Shown: positions 7,405 through 15,521 of the stretch, in pieces
Layout of the letters: each line of letters opens with the position of its first letter
Numbering within the stretch: position 1 is the stretch's first letter
Origin: Lawsonibacter hominis
GTDB lineage: Bacteria; Bacillota; Clostridia; Oscillospirales; Oscillospiraceae
Direction: 5' to 3'
Assembly (NCBI RefSeq): GCF_014287895.1
Contig: NZ_JACOPP010000009.1
Location: 56,008 to 120,007, forward strand
Length of the DNA: 64,000 nt
Notes under the pieces: generated by a model
The model's input: only the letters and a program-made list of their open reading frames with translations
Told to the model about the DNA's origin: nothing
Database searches by the model: none
Position numbers and translations under genes: made by a program

Positions 7405-8490
7405 ATGGGAAACGAGCGCGTGTACAATTTCTCCGCAGGCCCGTCCATGCTGCCGCTGGAGGTGCTTGAGAGAGCCGGTTCTGAAATCACGAATTACCAG
7501 GGCTCCGGCATGTCCGTCATGGAGATGAGCCATCGATCTAAGGTGTTTCAGAAGATCTTTGACGATACCCAGGCCAAGTTCTGCAAGCTGCTGGGCGTGC
7601 CTGAGGGCTATAAGGTCCTCTTCCTGCAGGGCGGCGCTTCTGCCCAGTTCTCTATGGCGCCCCTGAACCTGATCGGCAGGACCGGCAAGGCCGATTACGC
7701 CGTCACGGGCAACTTCTCCAATATCGCCTACAAGGAGGCCAAGAAGTTCGGCCAGATCCATCTGGCCGCCTCCTCCGAGGACCGGAACCACACCTATATC
7801 CCCGCGCAGGAGCAGTTGGAGCTGGATCCTGAGGCGTCCTATTTCTACTACTGCGCCAACAACACCATCTACGGCACCGAGTGGCAGTACGTGCCCGAGA
7901 CCGGCAACGTGCCCATCGTGTGCGATATGTCCTCGGACATCCTCTCCCGTCCGGTGGACGTGAGCAAGTACGGCATCCTCTTCGCCGGCGCACAGAAGAA
8001 CATGGCCCCCGCGGGTCTGACCGTGGTGGTCATCCGGGAGGATCTGGCCGGGCAGGAACTGCCCTATACCCCGCTGATGATGAATTACAAGACCATGATT
8101 GACAAGGACTCCATGTACAATACACCGCCCTGCTGGTGCATCTACATCCTGGGCCTGGTGCTGGACTGGCTGGAGGAGAAGGGCGGCATTCCCGGCATGG
8201 AGGCCATCAAGCACTCCAAGGCCCAGATGCTCTACGACGTGATCGATTCGTCCCGCCGGTTCACCTGCGCGGTGGAGCCCGGCTCCCGGTCCGATATGAA
8301 CGTGGTCTTCCGCACCGGCAGCGACGAGCTGGATGCCCAGTTCGTCAAGCAGAGCGTGGAGGCCGGCTTTACCAACCTGAAGGGCCACCGCAGCGTGGGC
8401 GGGATGCGCGCTTCCATTTACAACGCCATGCCCACCGAGGGCGTGGAGAAGCTGTGCGATTTTATCCGCGCGTTCGATCAAAACAATTGA
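7405..8490 (+). CDS. serC: Phosphoserine aminotransferase
   Basis: A 361-residue PLP enzyme that converts 3-phosphohydroxypyruvate plus glutamate to phosphoserine. It opens VYNFSAGPSMLPLEVLE, the SerC signature. The PLP lysine is in FAGAQKNMAPAG, and YCANNTIYGTEW and HRSVGGMRASIYNAM match substrate-binding segments. The start at 7405 is chosen for the GAGGAGG 10 nt upstream and the usual family length; an upstream in-frame GTG has no such site. serA follows after 16 nt. A consensus promoter lies at 7297-7326. Confidence 0.97.
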   Translation: MGNERVYNFSAGPSMLPLEVLERAGSEITNYQGSGMSVMEMSHRSKVFQKIFDDTQAKFCKLLGVPEGYKVLFLQGGASAQFSMAPLNLIGRTGKADYAVTGNFSNIAYKEAKKFGQIHLAASSEDRNHTYIPAQEQLELDPEASYFYYCANNTIYGTEWQYVPETGNVPIVCDMSSDILSRPVDVSKYGILFAGAQKNMAPAGLTVVVIREDLAGQELPYTPLMMNYKTMIDKDSMYNTPPCWCIYILGLVLDWLEEKGGIPGMEAIKHSKAQMLYDVIDSSRRFTCAVEPGSRSDMNVVFRTGSDELDAQFVKQSVEAGFTNLKGHRSVGGMRASIYNAMPTEGVEKLCDFIRAFDQNN

Positions 8491-8506
8491 AGGAGGAGGG
8501 ACAACG

Positions 8507-9676
8507 ATGTTCCGGATCAAGACGCTGAATAAGATTTCCCCGGCCGGGCTGTCCGTGCTGGATCAAACCCGCTTCTCCGTCAGCGGAGATGTGGAGAATG
8601 AGGACGGCATCCTCGTCCGTTCCGCCGACATGCACGAGTATCCCTTCCCCGACGCCCTGCGCTGCATCGCCCGGGCGGGGGCGGGCACCAATAATATCCC
8701 CATCGACCGCTGCTCCGAGGCGGGCGTCGTGGTCTTCAACACCCCCGGCGCCAACGCCAACGCCGTCAAGGAACTGGCCGTGTGCGCTCTGCTGCTGTCC
8801 TCCCGCAACGTGGTGGGCGGCTCCGCCTGGGTGCGGGAGCAGGCCGGCGCCGGAGCAGACGTGGAGAAAGTGGTGGAGAAGGGCAAGAGCCAGTTCGTGG
8901 GCCCGGAACTCTCCGGCAAGATGCTGGGCGTCATCGGCCTGGGCGCCATCGGCGTGCAGGTGGCCAATATCGCCACCAAGCTGGGCATGACCGTCTTCGG
9001 CTACGATCCCTTCCTGTCCGTAGACGCGGCGCTCTCTCTGTCCCGCCTGGTGCACCGGGCCATGGATCTGGAGACCATTTATAAAAACTGTGACTACATC
9101 ACCATCCATGTTCCGCAGACCTCCGAGACCCGCGGGATGATCAACGAGGATTCCATCCATATGATGAAGGGCAACGTGCGCATCATCAACCTGGCCCGGG
9201 GCGGACTGGTCAACGACGACGACATGCTGGCCGCGCTGGAGTGCGGCAAGGTGGCGGCCTATGTCACCGACTTTCCCAACAACAAGATCCTCCAGGGCAA
9301 AAACGTCATCCCCATCCCCCATCTGGGCGCCTCCACCCCCGAGAGCGAGGAGAACTGCGCCGTCATGGCCGCCCAGCAGATGCGGGATTACCTGGAGAAC
9401 GGCAACATCAAAAACTCCGTCAACCTGCCCACCCTGGTGCAGGAGTGGAGCGGCATCTCCCGCCTGTGCGTCATCCACCGCAACACCCCGGGCATCATCG
9501 CCCAGATCACCGGCGTGCTGTCCAAGGATGGGGTCAACGTGGAGAATATGACCAACAAGTCCAAGAAGGACTACGCCTACACTGTGGTGGATGTGGGCAG
9601 CCGGGTCAGCGACAGCGTCGCCAATGAGATCCGCGCCATTGACGGCGTGCTGCGGGTGCGCCTGCTCAACCACTGA
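8507..9676 (+). CDS. serA: D-3-phosphoglycerate dehydrogenase with ACT domain
   Basis: A 389-residue NAD-dependent 2-hydroxyacid dehydrogenase, the first step of serine synthesis. The NAD-binding motif LGVIGLGAIGVQVAN lies near residue 142. The active site has NLARGGLV (Arg) and PHLGASTPESEENC (catalytic His). Residues ~318-389 form a C-terminal ACT domain (IHRNTPGIIAQITGVLSKDGVNV) that in this family can bind serine. It is co-transcribed with serC. Length is typical of the short ACT-containing form. A strong terminator follows at 9693-9741. Confidence 0.96.
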   Translation: MFRIKTLNKISPAGLSVLDQTRFSVSGDVENEDGILVRSADMHEYPFPDALRCIARAGAGTNNIPIDRCSEAGVVVFNTPGANANAVKELAVCALLLSSRNVVGGSAWVREQAGAGADVEKVVEKGKSQFVGPELSGKMLGVIGLGAIGVQVANIATKLGMTVFGYDPFLSVDAALSLSRLVHRAMDLETIYKNCDYITIHVPQTSETRGMINEDSIHMMKGNVRIINLARGGLVNDDDMLAALECGKVAAYVTDFPNNKILQGKNVIPIPHLGASTPESEENCAVMAAQQMRDYLENGNIKNSVNLPTLVQEWSGISRLCVIHRNTPGIIAQITGVLSKDGVNVENMTNKSKKDYAYTVVDVGSRVSDSVANEIRAIDGVLRVRLLNH

Positions 9677-9692
9677 AACGCAGCCGGACCGA

Positions 9693-9741
9693 CCAGCCAA
9701 AACGCCCCGCGCGTCACTGACGCGCGGGGCGTTTTGGCTGG
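9693..9741. terminator. Terminator after serA
   Basis: A perfect 24-bp inverted repeat (9693-9716 with 9718-9741) containing AACGCCCCGCGCGT. TTTT in the right arm serves the plus strand and the mirrored A/T tract the minus strand, so it may act for both convergent genes. Confidence 0.8.
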
Positions 9742-9821
9742 CCGGAAAAGGGCGCAAGACCTGTTCCGGCCGGGGAACGGGGCGTTGCGGCCACCGGTTT
9801 GGAGCGGGGCGGGCGCATGCG

Positions 9822-10523
9822 TTACAGGGCGCGGCCGCATAGGCGGTCGGTACATGCCGCACAGCCCAGGGCGGCGTTGGTCTGCTCCCAAAAGCGCTCC
9901 GGATGGAGATGAAACGCCGCTTCCCAGACCACAAACACCAGCAGGGCCAGAAAAAAGAGGCTCAGGGTGAAAAAGCCCGCCGCGAAGACGAAGGGACTGA
10001 ACATCATCAGGTGGTCCCAATTGAAGATGCGGCAGGTAGCGCAGCAGCGGTTTTTCAGAAAGAAGATCCGGAAAGGGCAGAAGAAGAGCACACAGATCAG
10101 GTCGCATACATAAAAGCATACACAGAGCAGAAAAAGCTCTGCCTTTCCCAGCACCCGCGTACGGTAGAGCAGACCGACCGCCAGAGTGAGGAGCAGCCAC
10201 AGCAGAAAGACCGCTCCGGCGGTCTGGTCGCTCTGGCGGACGAACGTGCGCAGGGCCGCCCGGTCCGGAGCGCGCCCGGTCGGGATACGGCAGCGGGAGA
10301 ACTGCTTCTGGGAACCGAGCGCCATATGCCGGCGCAGGGGGAGCAGCTGGAGGACCATGTCGCCCGCCCAGACCAGCCAGAACAGGTGGAGCACGGAAAA
10401 ACCGCGGAAAAAGGCCGCCCCGTCCAGAACGGCAAAGACCTCCGGCCGCAGCAGCCACAGCAGCAGTGCGGCCAGAGCCGCGGCGATGCGGAAGGTCAGG
10501 CGGAACAGGTATTTCCTGCGCAT
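9822..10523 (-). CDS. Multi-spanning membrane protein of unknown function
   Basis: A 233-residue protein with about five or six hydrophobic segments, starting at 10523 (MRRKYLFRLTFRIAAAL). The upstream 59 in-frame codons look non-coding. The most striking segment is cysteine-rich: CVCFYVCDLICVLFFCPFR, then KNRCCATCRIFNWDHLMMFSPFVF. The cluster CCATC beside an N-W-D motif on a membrane face suggests metal or redox binding, which is inference. I do not recognise a named family, though the pattern recurs in Clostridia. It is convergent with serA and divergent from the sigma-54 activator. Confidence 0.75.
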   Translation of the reverse strand: MRRKYLFRLTFRIAAALAALLLWLLRPEVFAVLDGAAFFRGFSVLHLFWLVWAGDMVLQLLPLRRHMALGSQKQFSRCRIPTGRAPDRAALRTFVRQSDQTAGAVFLLWLLLTLAVGLLYRTRVLGKAELFLLCVCFYVCDLICVLFFCPFRIFFLKNRCCATCRIFNWDHLMMFSPFVFAAGFFTLSLFFLALLVFVVWEAAFHLHPERFWEQTNAALGCAACTDRLCGRAL

Positions 10524-10787
10524 GGATACGCGCGTTTTTGTTGCAGGAGTGGTCACGGAATTGATACACCCATTTCCTGATGAACTTCGAAGGCGTCTCC
10601 AGGGCGTTTTCACGCAGTCTGTGGGATCGACGCCTGCGCGCGGGGCCTGGCCGCAGCGCGGCAGGAATTTGACCGAAGGGCCGGACGAATACGCCTGCAC
10701 CTGCAGATTTTAAAAATAGGATAGCACTTTTAGCGGCAAAAGACAATGCCGCAGCGCCGGAAGACCGGACCCAAAGCGCGGATGGTA

Positions 10788-10816
10788 TTGCGTTTTGGAC
10801 CGCGCGAGGATACAAT
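10788..10816 (+). promoter_or_regulatory. Predicted promoter of the sigma-54 activator gene
   Basis: TTGCGT (10788-10793) and TACAAT (10811-10816) with a 17-nt spacer; the coding start follows at 10842. The remaining 10524-10787 interval between divergent genes holds no further gene that I can support. Confidence 0.6.
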
Positions 10817-10841
10817 ACCCCTACGGGAAGGAGATGGGACG

Positions 10842-12188
10842 ATGCAACTCAATGCCGCGGCGCGGGCCGCGTTTGACGCCATGAGCGAAGGCGTTACCAT
10901 CATCGACATCGAAGGAAAGATCGTCTTCGGCAACCGGGCCTACCGCTCGTTTCTGAACAAAGAGGCCGGGGGCGATATCGGGGAGATCGAGGGCTACCGC
11001 CTGCGGGACCTGCGGCCGGGCGCCCGTCTGCCGGAGGTGCTGGAGGCGGGAAAGCCCATTCTTCACATTACCCGCAAGGAGATCGAGGATTTCTATTTTG
11101 TCAACATGTACCCGATTTATCAGAATGGCCTGCTGGTAGGCGGGCTCTCGGTCGTGACCTTTTTGGAGGACGCCTATCAGGCCCGGGAGGAGCTGGAGGC
11201 GATGGAAGCCCGCAGCCGTCAGGTGCTGCGCAGCATCAACCGCGCCAACGGAGCCCGTTATACGTTTGACGATATCGTGGCCGTGAGTCCCGCCGCCGTG
11301 CAGGCCAAGGAGCTGGCGCAGAAGATCGCCGCCACCGACGCCACCGTGCTGCTGGCCTCGGAAAGCGGCACCGGCAAGGAACTCTATGCGCAGGCCATTC
11401 ACAATGCCAGCCCCCGGCAGGAGGGGGTCTTCGTGGCGATCAACTGCTCCAACTTCAACGCGCAGCTGCTGGACTCCGAGCTGTTCGGCTATGCGGAGGG
11501 GGCCTTTACCGGGGCGCGGAAGGGCGGCAAGGTGGGCCTGTTCGAGGCCGCCGACGGCGGCACCCTGTTCCTGGACGAGGTGTCTGAAATGGACATCAGC
11601 CTCCAGGCCAAGCTGCTGCGGGCCCTCCAGGAGCATCGGGTGCGTCCGGTCGGGGCGGTAAAGGAGACGGAGGTGGACGTGCGGGTCATCGCAGCCTGCA
11701 ATGCCGACCTGCCGGAATACGTCCGCAGCGGCAAATTCCGCAAAGACCTGTACTACCGTTTGAACACCTTTCCCATCCGGATCCCGCCCCTGCGGGAGCG
11801 CCCGGGCGATGTCCCCGTCCTGGCCCAGGCCATTCTGGACGAGCTGTCCCACAAACTGCGCAGGAATTTTCATCTGTCGGTGGACGCCGCGGAGCGCCTG
11901 CGGGAGCACGACTGGCCGGGCAACGTGCGGGAACTGCGCAATGTTCTGGAGTTTTCCGCTTATCTTACCCCCTCGGGGCTGATCAGCGCCGACACGCTGC
12001 CCGGCGACCTGGGGCGCCGGGAGGACGGTGTGCCGCGCACGCTGGCCCAGCGGACCCGCGACTTTGAGAAGCGAACCATTCTGGCCCTGCTGGAACACAA
12101 CGGGTCCTCGCTGGAGGGTAAGAAAAAAACCGCCAAGGAACTCGGTATTTCTCTGGCTACCCTCTACAACAAACTATCTGTTTTCTAA
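10842..12188 (+). CDS. Sigma-54-dependent transcriptional activator (PAS-AAA+-FIS)
   Basis: A 448-residue activator. Residues 5-115 form a PAS-like sensor (AMSEGVTIIDIEGKIVFGNRAYRSFLN). Residues ~143-370 form the AAA+ domain, with Walker A SESGTGKE (~173-180), the sigma-54 contact loop GAFTGA (220-225), Walker B LFLDE (242-246) and the arginine-finger region RKDLYYRLNTFPIRIPPLRERPGD. The last 40 residues form a FIS-type HTH (KTAKELGISLATLYNKL). The start at 10842 is set by AAGGAGATG upstream. A cluster of palindromes begins at its stop codon and a -24/-12 promoter follows, so it almost certainly controls the symporter/dipeptidase genes. The PAS ligand is unknown. Confidence 0.95.
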   Translation: MQLNAAARAAFDAMSEGVTIIDIEGKIVFGNRAYRSFLNKEAGGDIGEIEGYRLRDLRPGARLPEVLEAGKPILHITRKEIEDFYFVNMYPIYQNGLLVGGLSVVTFLEDAYQAREELEAMEARSRQVLRSINRANGARYTFDDIVAVSPAAVQAKELAQKIAATDATVLLASESGTGKELYAQAIHNASPRQEGVFVAINCSNFNAQLLDSELFGYAEGAFTGARKGGKVGLFEAADGGTLFLDEVSEMDISLQAKLLRALQEHRVRPVGAVKETEVDVRVIAACNADLPEYVRSGKFRKDLYYRLNTFPIRIPPLRERPGDVPVLAQAILDELSHKLRRNFHLSVDAAERLREHDWPGNVRELRNVLEFSAYLTPSGLISADTLPGDLGRREDGVPRTLAQRTRDFEKRTILALLEHNGSSLEGKKKTAKELGISLATLYNKLSVF

Positions 12189-12320
12189 AAATTTAATGCT
12201 TCATAAACGTTTGTTTCTAAAGAATTAGAATTTTGTTCTATTTTTTAAGAATCCTTACAGTGTCAGCTTTCTTGCCTTTTCTACTCCCCGATTTGCATAT
12301 CTTGTTCTGAAAATTTAGAA
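12183..12320. promoter_or_regulatory. Cluster of four 16-bp palindromes: candidate upstream activator sites
   Basis: Four sites follow the form TTCTrA-N4-TTAGAA: 12183-12198 (TTCTAAAAATTTAATG, half good), 12215-12230 (TTCTAAAGAATTAGAA), 12236-12251 (TTCTATTTTTTAAGAA) and 12305-12320 (TTCTGAAAATTTAGAA). The first three have centres 32 and 21 bp apart, close to three and two helical turns. They lie 85-220 bp upstream of the -24/-12 element, where FIS-type activators bind. The first site overlaps the stop codon of the activator gene. Binding is inferred. Confidence 0.65.
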
Positions 12321-12404
12321 TTCGTTTTGAACCCGGATATTTCCTCCACCCGTGTATCCATTGGGATTTCTAGCTTTTACAGCTTTTGTTTATGCTGCCT
12401 ATTT

Positions 12405-12420
12405 TGGCATGCCGCTTGCT
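12405..12420 (+). promoter_or_regulatory. Sigma-54 (-24/-12) promoter
   Basis: TGGCATGCCGCTTGCT matches TGGCACG-N4-TTGCW with invariant GG and GC at the correct spacing. Transcription would start near 12432, about 117 nt upstream of the symporter gene. The adjacent gene encodes a sigma-54 activator, which supports the call. Confidence 0.85.
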
Positions 12421-12548
12421 TCTGTTTCGGGTGTGTACACAAATTCCCGCTGTACGCAAACACGGTTGTTATACAAAGCGAGAGGGTATGCAACGTGTGG
12501 CTAAACAGCGGGCCACCGCCACAACACATAATTTTGGGGAGGTAGACC

Positions 12549-13934
12549 ATGAAAGCAGCGTTAATGTTCATCCTGATCGTAGTAATATGTCTCATCGGTA
12601 TTTTGGCAGGCAGAAAGGTAAAAAGTGCCGCCCAATGGGCAAACGGCGGTAAGAATCTGAACTGGGTAACTGTAGGTATCCTGCTGGTTACATTTCAAAT
12701 TGGCGGGACTTCTACTATTGGTGCGGCCCAGAATGGGTATACCCTGGGTATCGGCGGTGCATGGTATGGCATTGCCGGCACTGTAGCCATGATTCTGTCT
12801 ATGTTCTTCATTACCCACCTGCGTAAATACATTACAGAAGACACCATTTCCAACTTCATGAAGAACCGCTATTCCTCCGGCATTAGCAACCTCTACTCCT
12901 ATTCCTATCTGATTATGGGTTTTATCTACATTCCCATTCAGCTTTTCACCGTTACCACTGTATTCCGCACCATTATTCCTGCTCTGGACCTGACCTGGGC
13001 CTGCATCATCGGCCTGGTGTTGGCCATTTCTTATACTGTGGTCTCTGGTGTCAACGGTGCTAACTACGTCAGCAAGGTGGGTTGTATCCTGATGTATGTC
13101 GCCATGGCCATCGGCTTGGTGCTGGTAATGAACCAGACCGGCGGCTTTGCCACACTGACCAACACCCTGGACGCAAGCTACTTCAACCTCTTTACCATGC
13201 CCCCCAAGACCTGGTTTAGCTGGTTTCTGACCTGTTTTGTGGCCTTCCTCACCATGCAGGCCGCCATTCAGCCTTCCCTCATCGCTAAGGATGACGCTTC
13301 CGCCAGAAAGGGTATCTTTTTTGGTGCCGTACTCAACCTTCCATGCGGTTTCATCTGCGCTCTGCTGGGTATGGTGTGTATCGCCATGAACCTGGACGTG
13401 GGCGGCAGCAGTTCTCTAGCTTTCGCCACCGTTATTAACACTTACTGCCCAAACTGGCTCACCGCACTTATTTTTGCGTCCATTGCCCTGATTGTTATCT
13501 GTACCCTGGCCGGACAGCTGCTGGCCATCTGCACCATCATACGTCAGCTACTGTTGCCTGTTTATGAGAAGAGGCAGGTCTCCGAACGCACCCAGCTGAC
13601 CTATACCCGGCTCATCGCTTTTGCATACGGATTTATCACCATTATCCCAACCTTTATGATCCAACAGTCTTTCCTCAATGAGCTGGTCACGGTACTCATA
13701 GCCTGCGTTACCGGTCCCATGTTCTTTGCCTTAGTAGCCGGAATGTTCTGGAAGAAAATGAATGCGAGGGCCGCAGGCTGGAGCATCGTTTCTGGCATTC
13801 TGGTGGGTATTGTCTGGGTTCTCACTGGTATGAGCGTCTCCTGGCACCCTGTCTATATCATTCTGCCGGTTTCTTCTCTGGTAGGTTTTGTGGTATGTAA
13901 GCTCACTGCAGGAAACACCATCCAGAAGACCTAA
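12549..13934 (+). CDS. Sodium:solute symporter family transporter
   Basis: A 461-residue membrane protein with about 12-13 transmembrane segments and the SSS-family core: QIGGTSTIGAAQNGYTLGIGGAWYGIAG at residues ~51-78 and later YTVVSGVNGANYVSKVG. It moves a small organic solute with Na+. The substrate is not readable, but a dipeptidase encoded 57 nt downstream suggests a dipeptide such as carnosine, or a product of peptide breakdown. GGGGAGG precedes the ATG. The codon choice (more ATT, ACT, GGT) is AT-richer than the neighbours, which hints at separate ancestry. Confidence 0.9.
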   Translation: MKAALMFILIVVICLIGILAGRKVKSAAQWANGGKNLNWVTVGILLVTFQIGGTSTIGAAQNGYTLGIGGAWYGIAGTVAMILSMFFITHLRKYITEDTISNFMKNRYSSGISNLYSYSYLIMGFIYIPIQLFTVTTVFRTIIPALDLTWACIIGLVLAISYTVVSGVNGANYVSKVGCILMYVAMAIGLVLVMNQTGGFATLTNTLDASYFNLFTMPPKTWFSWFLTCFVAFLTMQAAIQPSLIAKDDASARKGIFFGAVLNLPCGFICALLGMVCIAMNLDVGGSSSLAFATVINTYCPNWLTALIFASIALIVICTLAGQLLAICTIIRQLLLPVYEKRQVSERTQLTYTRLIAFAYGFITIIPTFMIQQSFLNELVTVLIACVTGPMFFALVAGMFWKKMNARAAGWSIVSGILVGIVWVLTGMSVSWHPVYIILPVSSLVGFVVCKLTAGNTIQKT

Positions 13935-13991
13935 CTCGTCTCTGTTATCCACCTAAAACTGCTTATCTGAGAAGAAAGGACCGAAACACCC

Positions 13992-15434
13992 ATGAAATAT
14001 GTGCTCGATCATACTGACAAGCCCTATGCCAAGCTGTTTGAAGATATTTCCGCTATTCCTCGGGGTAGCTTTAAGGAAGAAAAAATTGCCGATTTTGTGT
14101 GCAGCTTTGCCGAGAATTTGGGACTGGAATATACCCGGGATAGTGCCAACAATGTTGTAGTACGTAAGCCCGCTACACCCGGCTACGAGGCCCATGAGGT
14201 AGTTATGCTCCAAGGGCACATGGACATGATCTGGAACAAGCGCCCGGACAGCACATTTGACTTTGAGCACGAAGGCATTAAACTAAAGGTCACTGACGAC
14301 GGTTATCTGATGGCAGAGGAGACCACCTGCGGCTCCGATGATGGCGTAGCCGTGGCTTATATGCTGGCCATTTTGCAGGACAAGAGCCTGAAGCACCCGG
14401 AATTAGAGTGTGTCTTTACCACGGCGGAGGAACCCGGTCTGTACGGCGTTCAGAAATTTGATTGCTCCCAGCTGAAGGCCCGGAAGTATGTTAGCATGGA
14501 TGGCAACCTAGAGGGTACCAGCCTGCTCATTGCTGCCGGTGCCGCCAACGCCCGCTTCACTAAGCGCTTCCAGCGGGAAGTTCTGAAGGATGCAGCGGAG
14601 CTGGCCATCCAGGTTCACGGACTAACTGGAGCCCACGTCCAGTTTCAGGAGCGTCAACTGGCCAACGCCATTAAGACGGTGGTACGTATTGTCTATTACA
14701 TCCGCAAAGAGGTGCCCTGCCGACTCATCAGTCTGAACGGCGGCAGCCAGACCACCATTCCCGTAGACTGCACCGCCCGCATAGCCTTGGCCCTTGAACA
14801 CATGGACAAGGCCCGGGAGGTTGCACAGCGGGTGCTAGAAGAGGTTAAGTTTGAGCACAAGGAGAGCGACCCCAACATGACCCTCTCCCTCAGCGAGAAG
14901 GCCCATGCATCCCCCGCCATGCCGGAAGATGTCACAGACAAGGTGGTCACCCTGCTTCGTCTGCTCCCCGCAGGCCTGGTGGATACCAGCCTGGTCTTCC
15001 CCGGCCTGCCCATCTCTTCTTTCAGCCTAGAGACCATTGAGACCACAGATAGCTCTATCGGCTGGTTCTACCGCCCCACCAGCGCCATTACCTCCAAGAT
15101 GCTAGATATGGATGAGCAAAGCCGACTGTTGGCCCAACTATTTGACGTGGAGTATCATGTAGAAAACTACTTCTACGGCCACAATGTAGAGGCTGGGACT
15201 CCCCTTTACAATGTGTTTGACCAAGTATGGTTCGAGCAGAATGGCGAGCATATCCGCCCCATTGGTGCCCACTATGGTAATGAGATTGGCTTTTTCCTGC
15301 GCAATATGCCTTGGCTGGATATGATTCTGCTAGTGGCCACTCATTATCAGGCCCACACTCCAGACGAAAAGCTGGATATAGCTTCCTTTGACCGTTGCTA
15401 TCGCTGCTTGGTGGAGATTCTGAGGCGAGTCTAA
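13992..15434 (+). CDS. pepD: Xaa-His (beta-Ala-His type) dipeptidase, M20 family
   Basis: A 480-residue M20 metallopeptidase of the PepD (aminoacyl-histidine dipeptidase) group, normal length. Metal and catalytic motifs are MLQGHMDMIWNK (His-x-Asp, ~residues 76-87), CGSDDGVAVAY (bridging Asp) and TTAEEPGLYG (catalytic Glu and ligand). A lid domain occupies roughly 190-385. Its family hydrolyses dipeptides such as carnosine in the cytoplasm. It is transcribed with the symporter from the sigma-54 promoter. No terminator is obvious before the AtuA-like gene at 15522, so readthrough is possible. Confidence 0.92.
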   Translation: MKYVLDHTDKPYAKLFEDISAIPRGSFKEEKIADFVCSFAENLGLEYTRDSANNVVVRKPATPGYEAHEVVMLQGHMDMIWNKRPDSTFDFEHEGIKLKVTDDGYLMAEETTCGSDDGVAVAYMLAILQDKSLKHPELECVFTTAEEPGLYGVQKFDCSQLKARKYVSMDGNLEGTSLLIAAGAANARFTKRFQREVLKDAAELAIQVHGLTGAHVQFQERQLANAIKTVVRIVYYIRKEVPCRLISLNGGSQTTIPVDCTARIALALEHMDKAREVAQRVLEEVKFEHKESDPNMTLSLSEKAHASPAMPEDVTDKVVTLLRLLPAGLVDTSLVFPGLPISSFSLETIETTDSSIGWFYRPTSAITSKMLDMDEQSRLLAQLFDVEYHVENYFYGHNVEAGTPLYNVFDQVWFEQNGEHIRPIGAHYGNEIGFFLRNMPWLDMILLVATHYQAHTPDEKLDIASFDRCYRCLVEILRRV

Positions 15435-15521
15435 GGCTCCGCCGAAGCACACAGTATTTCCTTTTAACCGTAGACCTCAGTCCATTGTTGCCGCGACTTT
15501 CAACAAGAAGGAGCAATTACC

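Noticed and set aside
10524..10700. N-terminal extension of the cysteine-rich membrane protein to 10700
   Set aside because: The 59 extra residues are Arg/Ser/Pro-rich, lack a ribosome site and precede a normal membrane-protein start.
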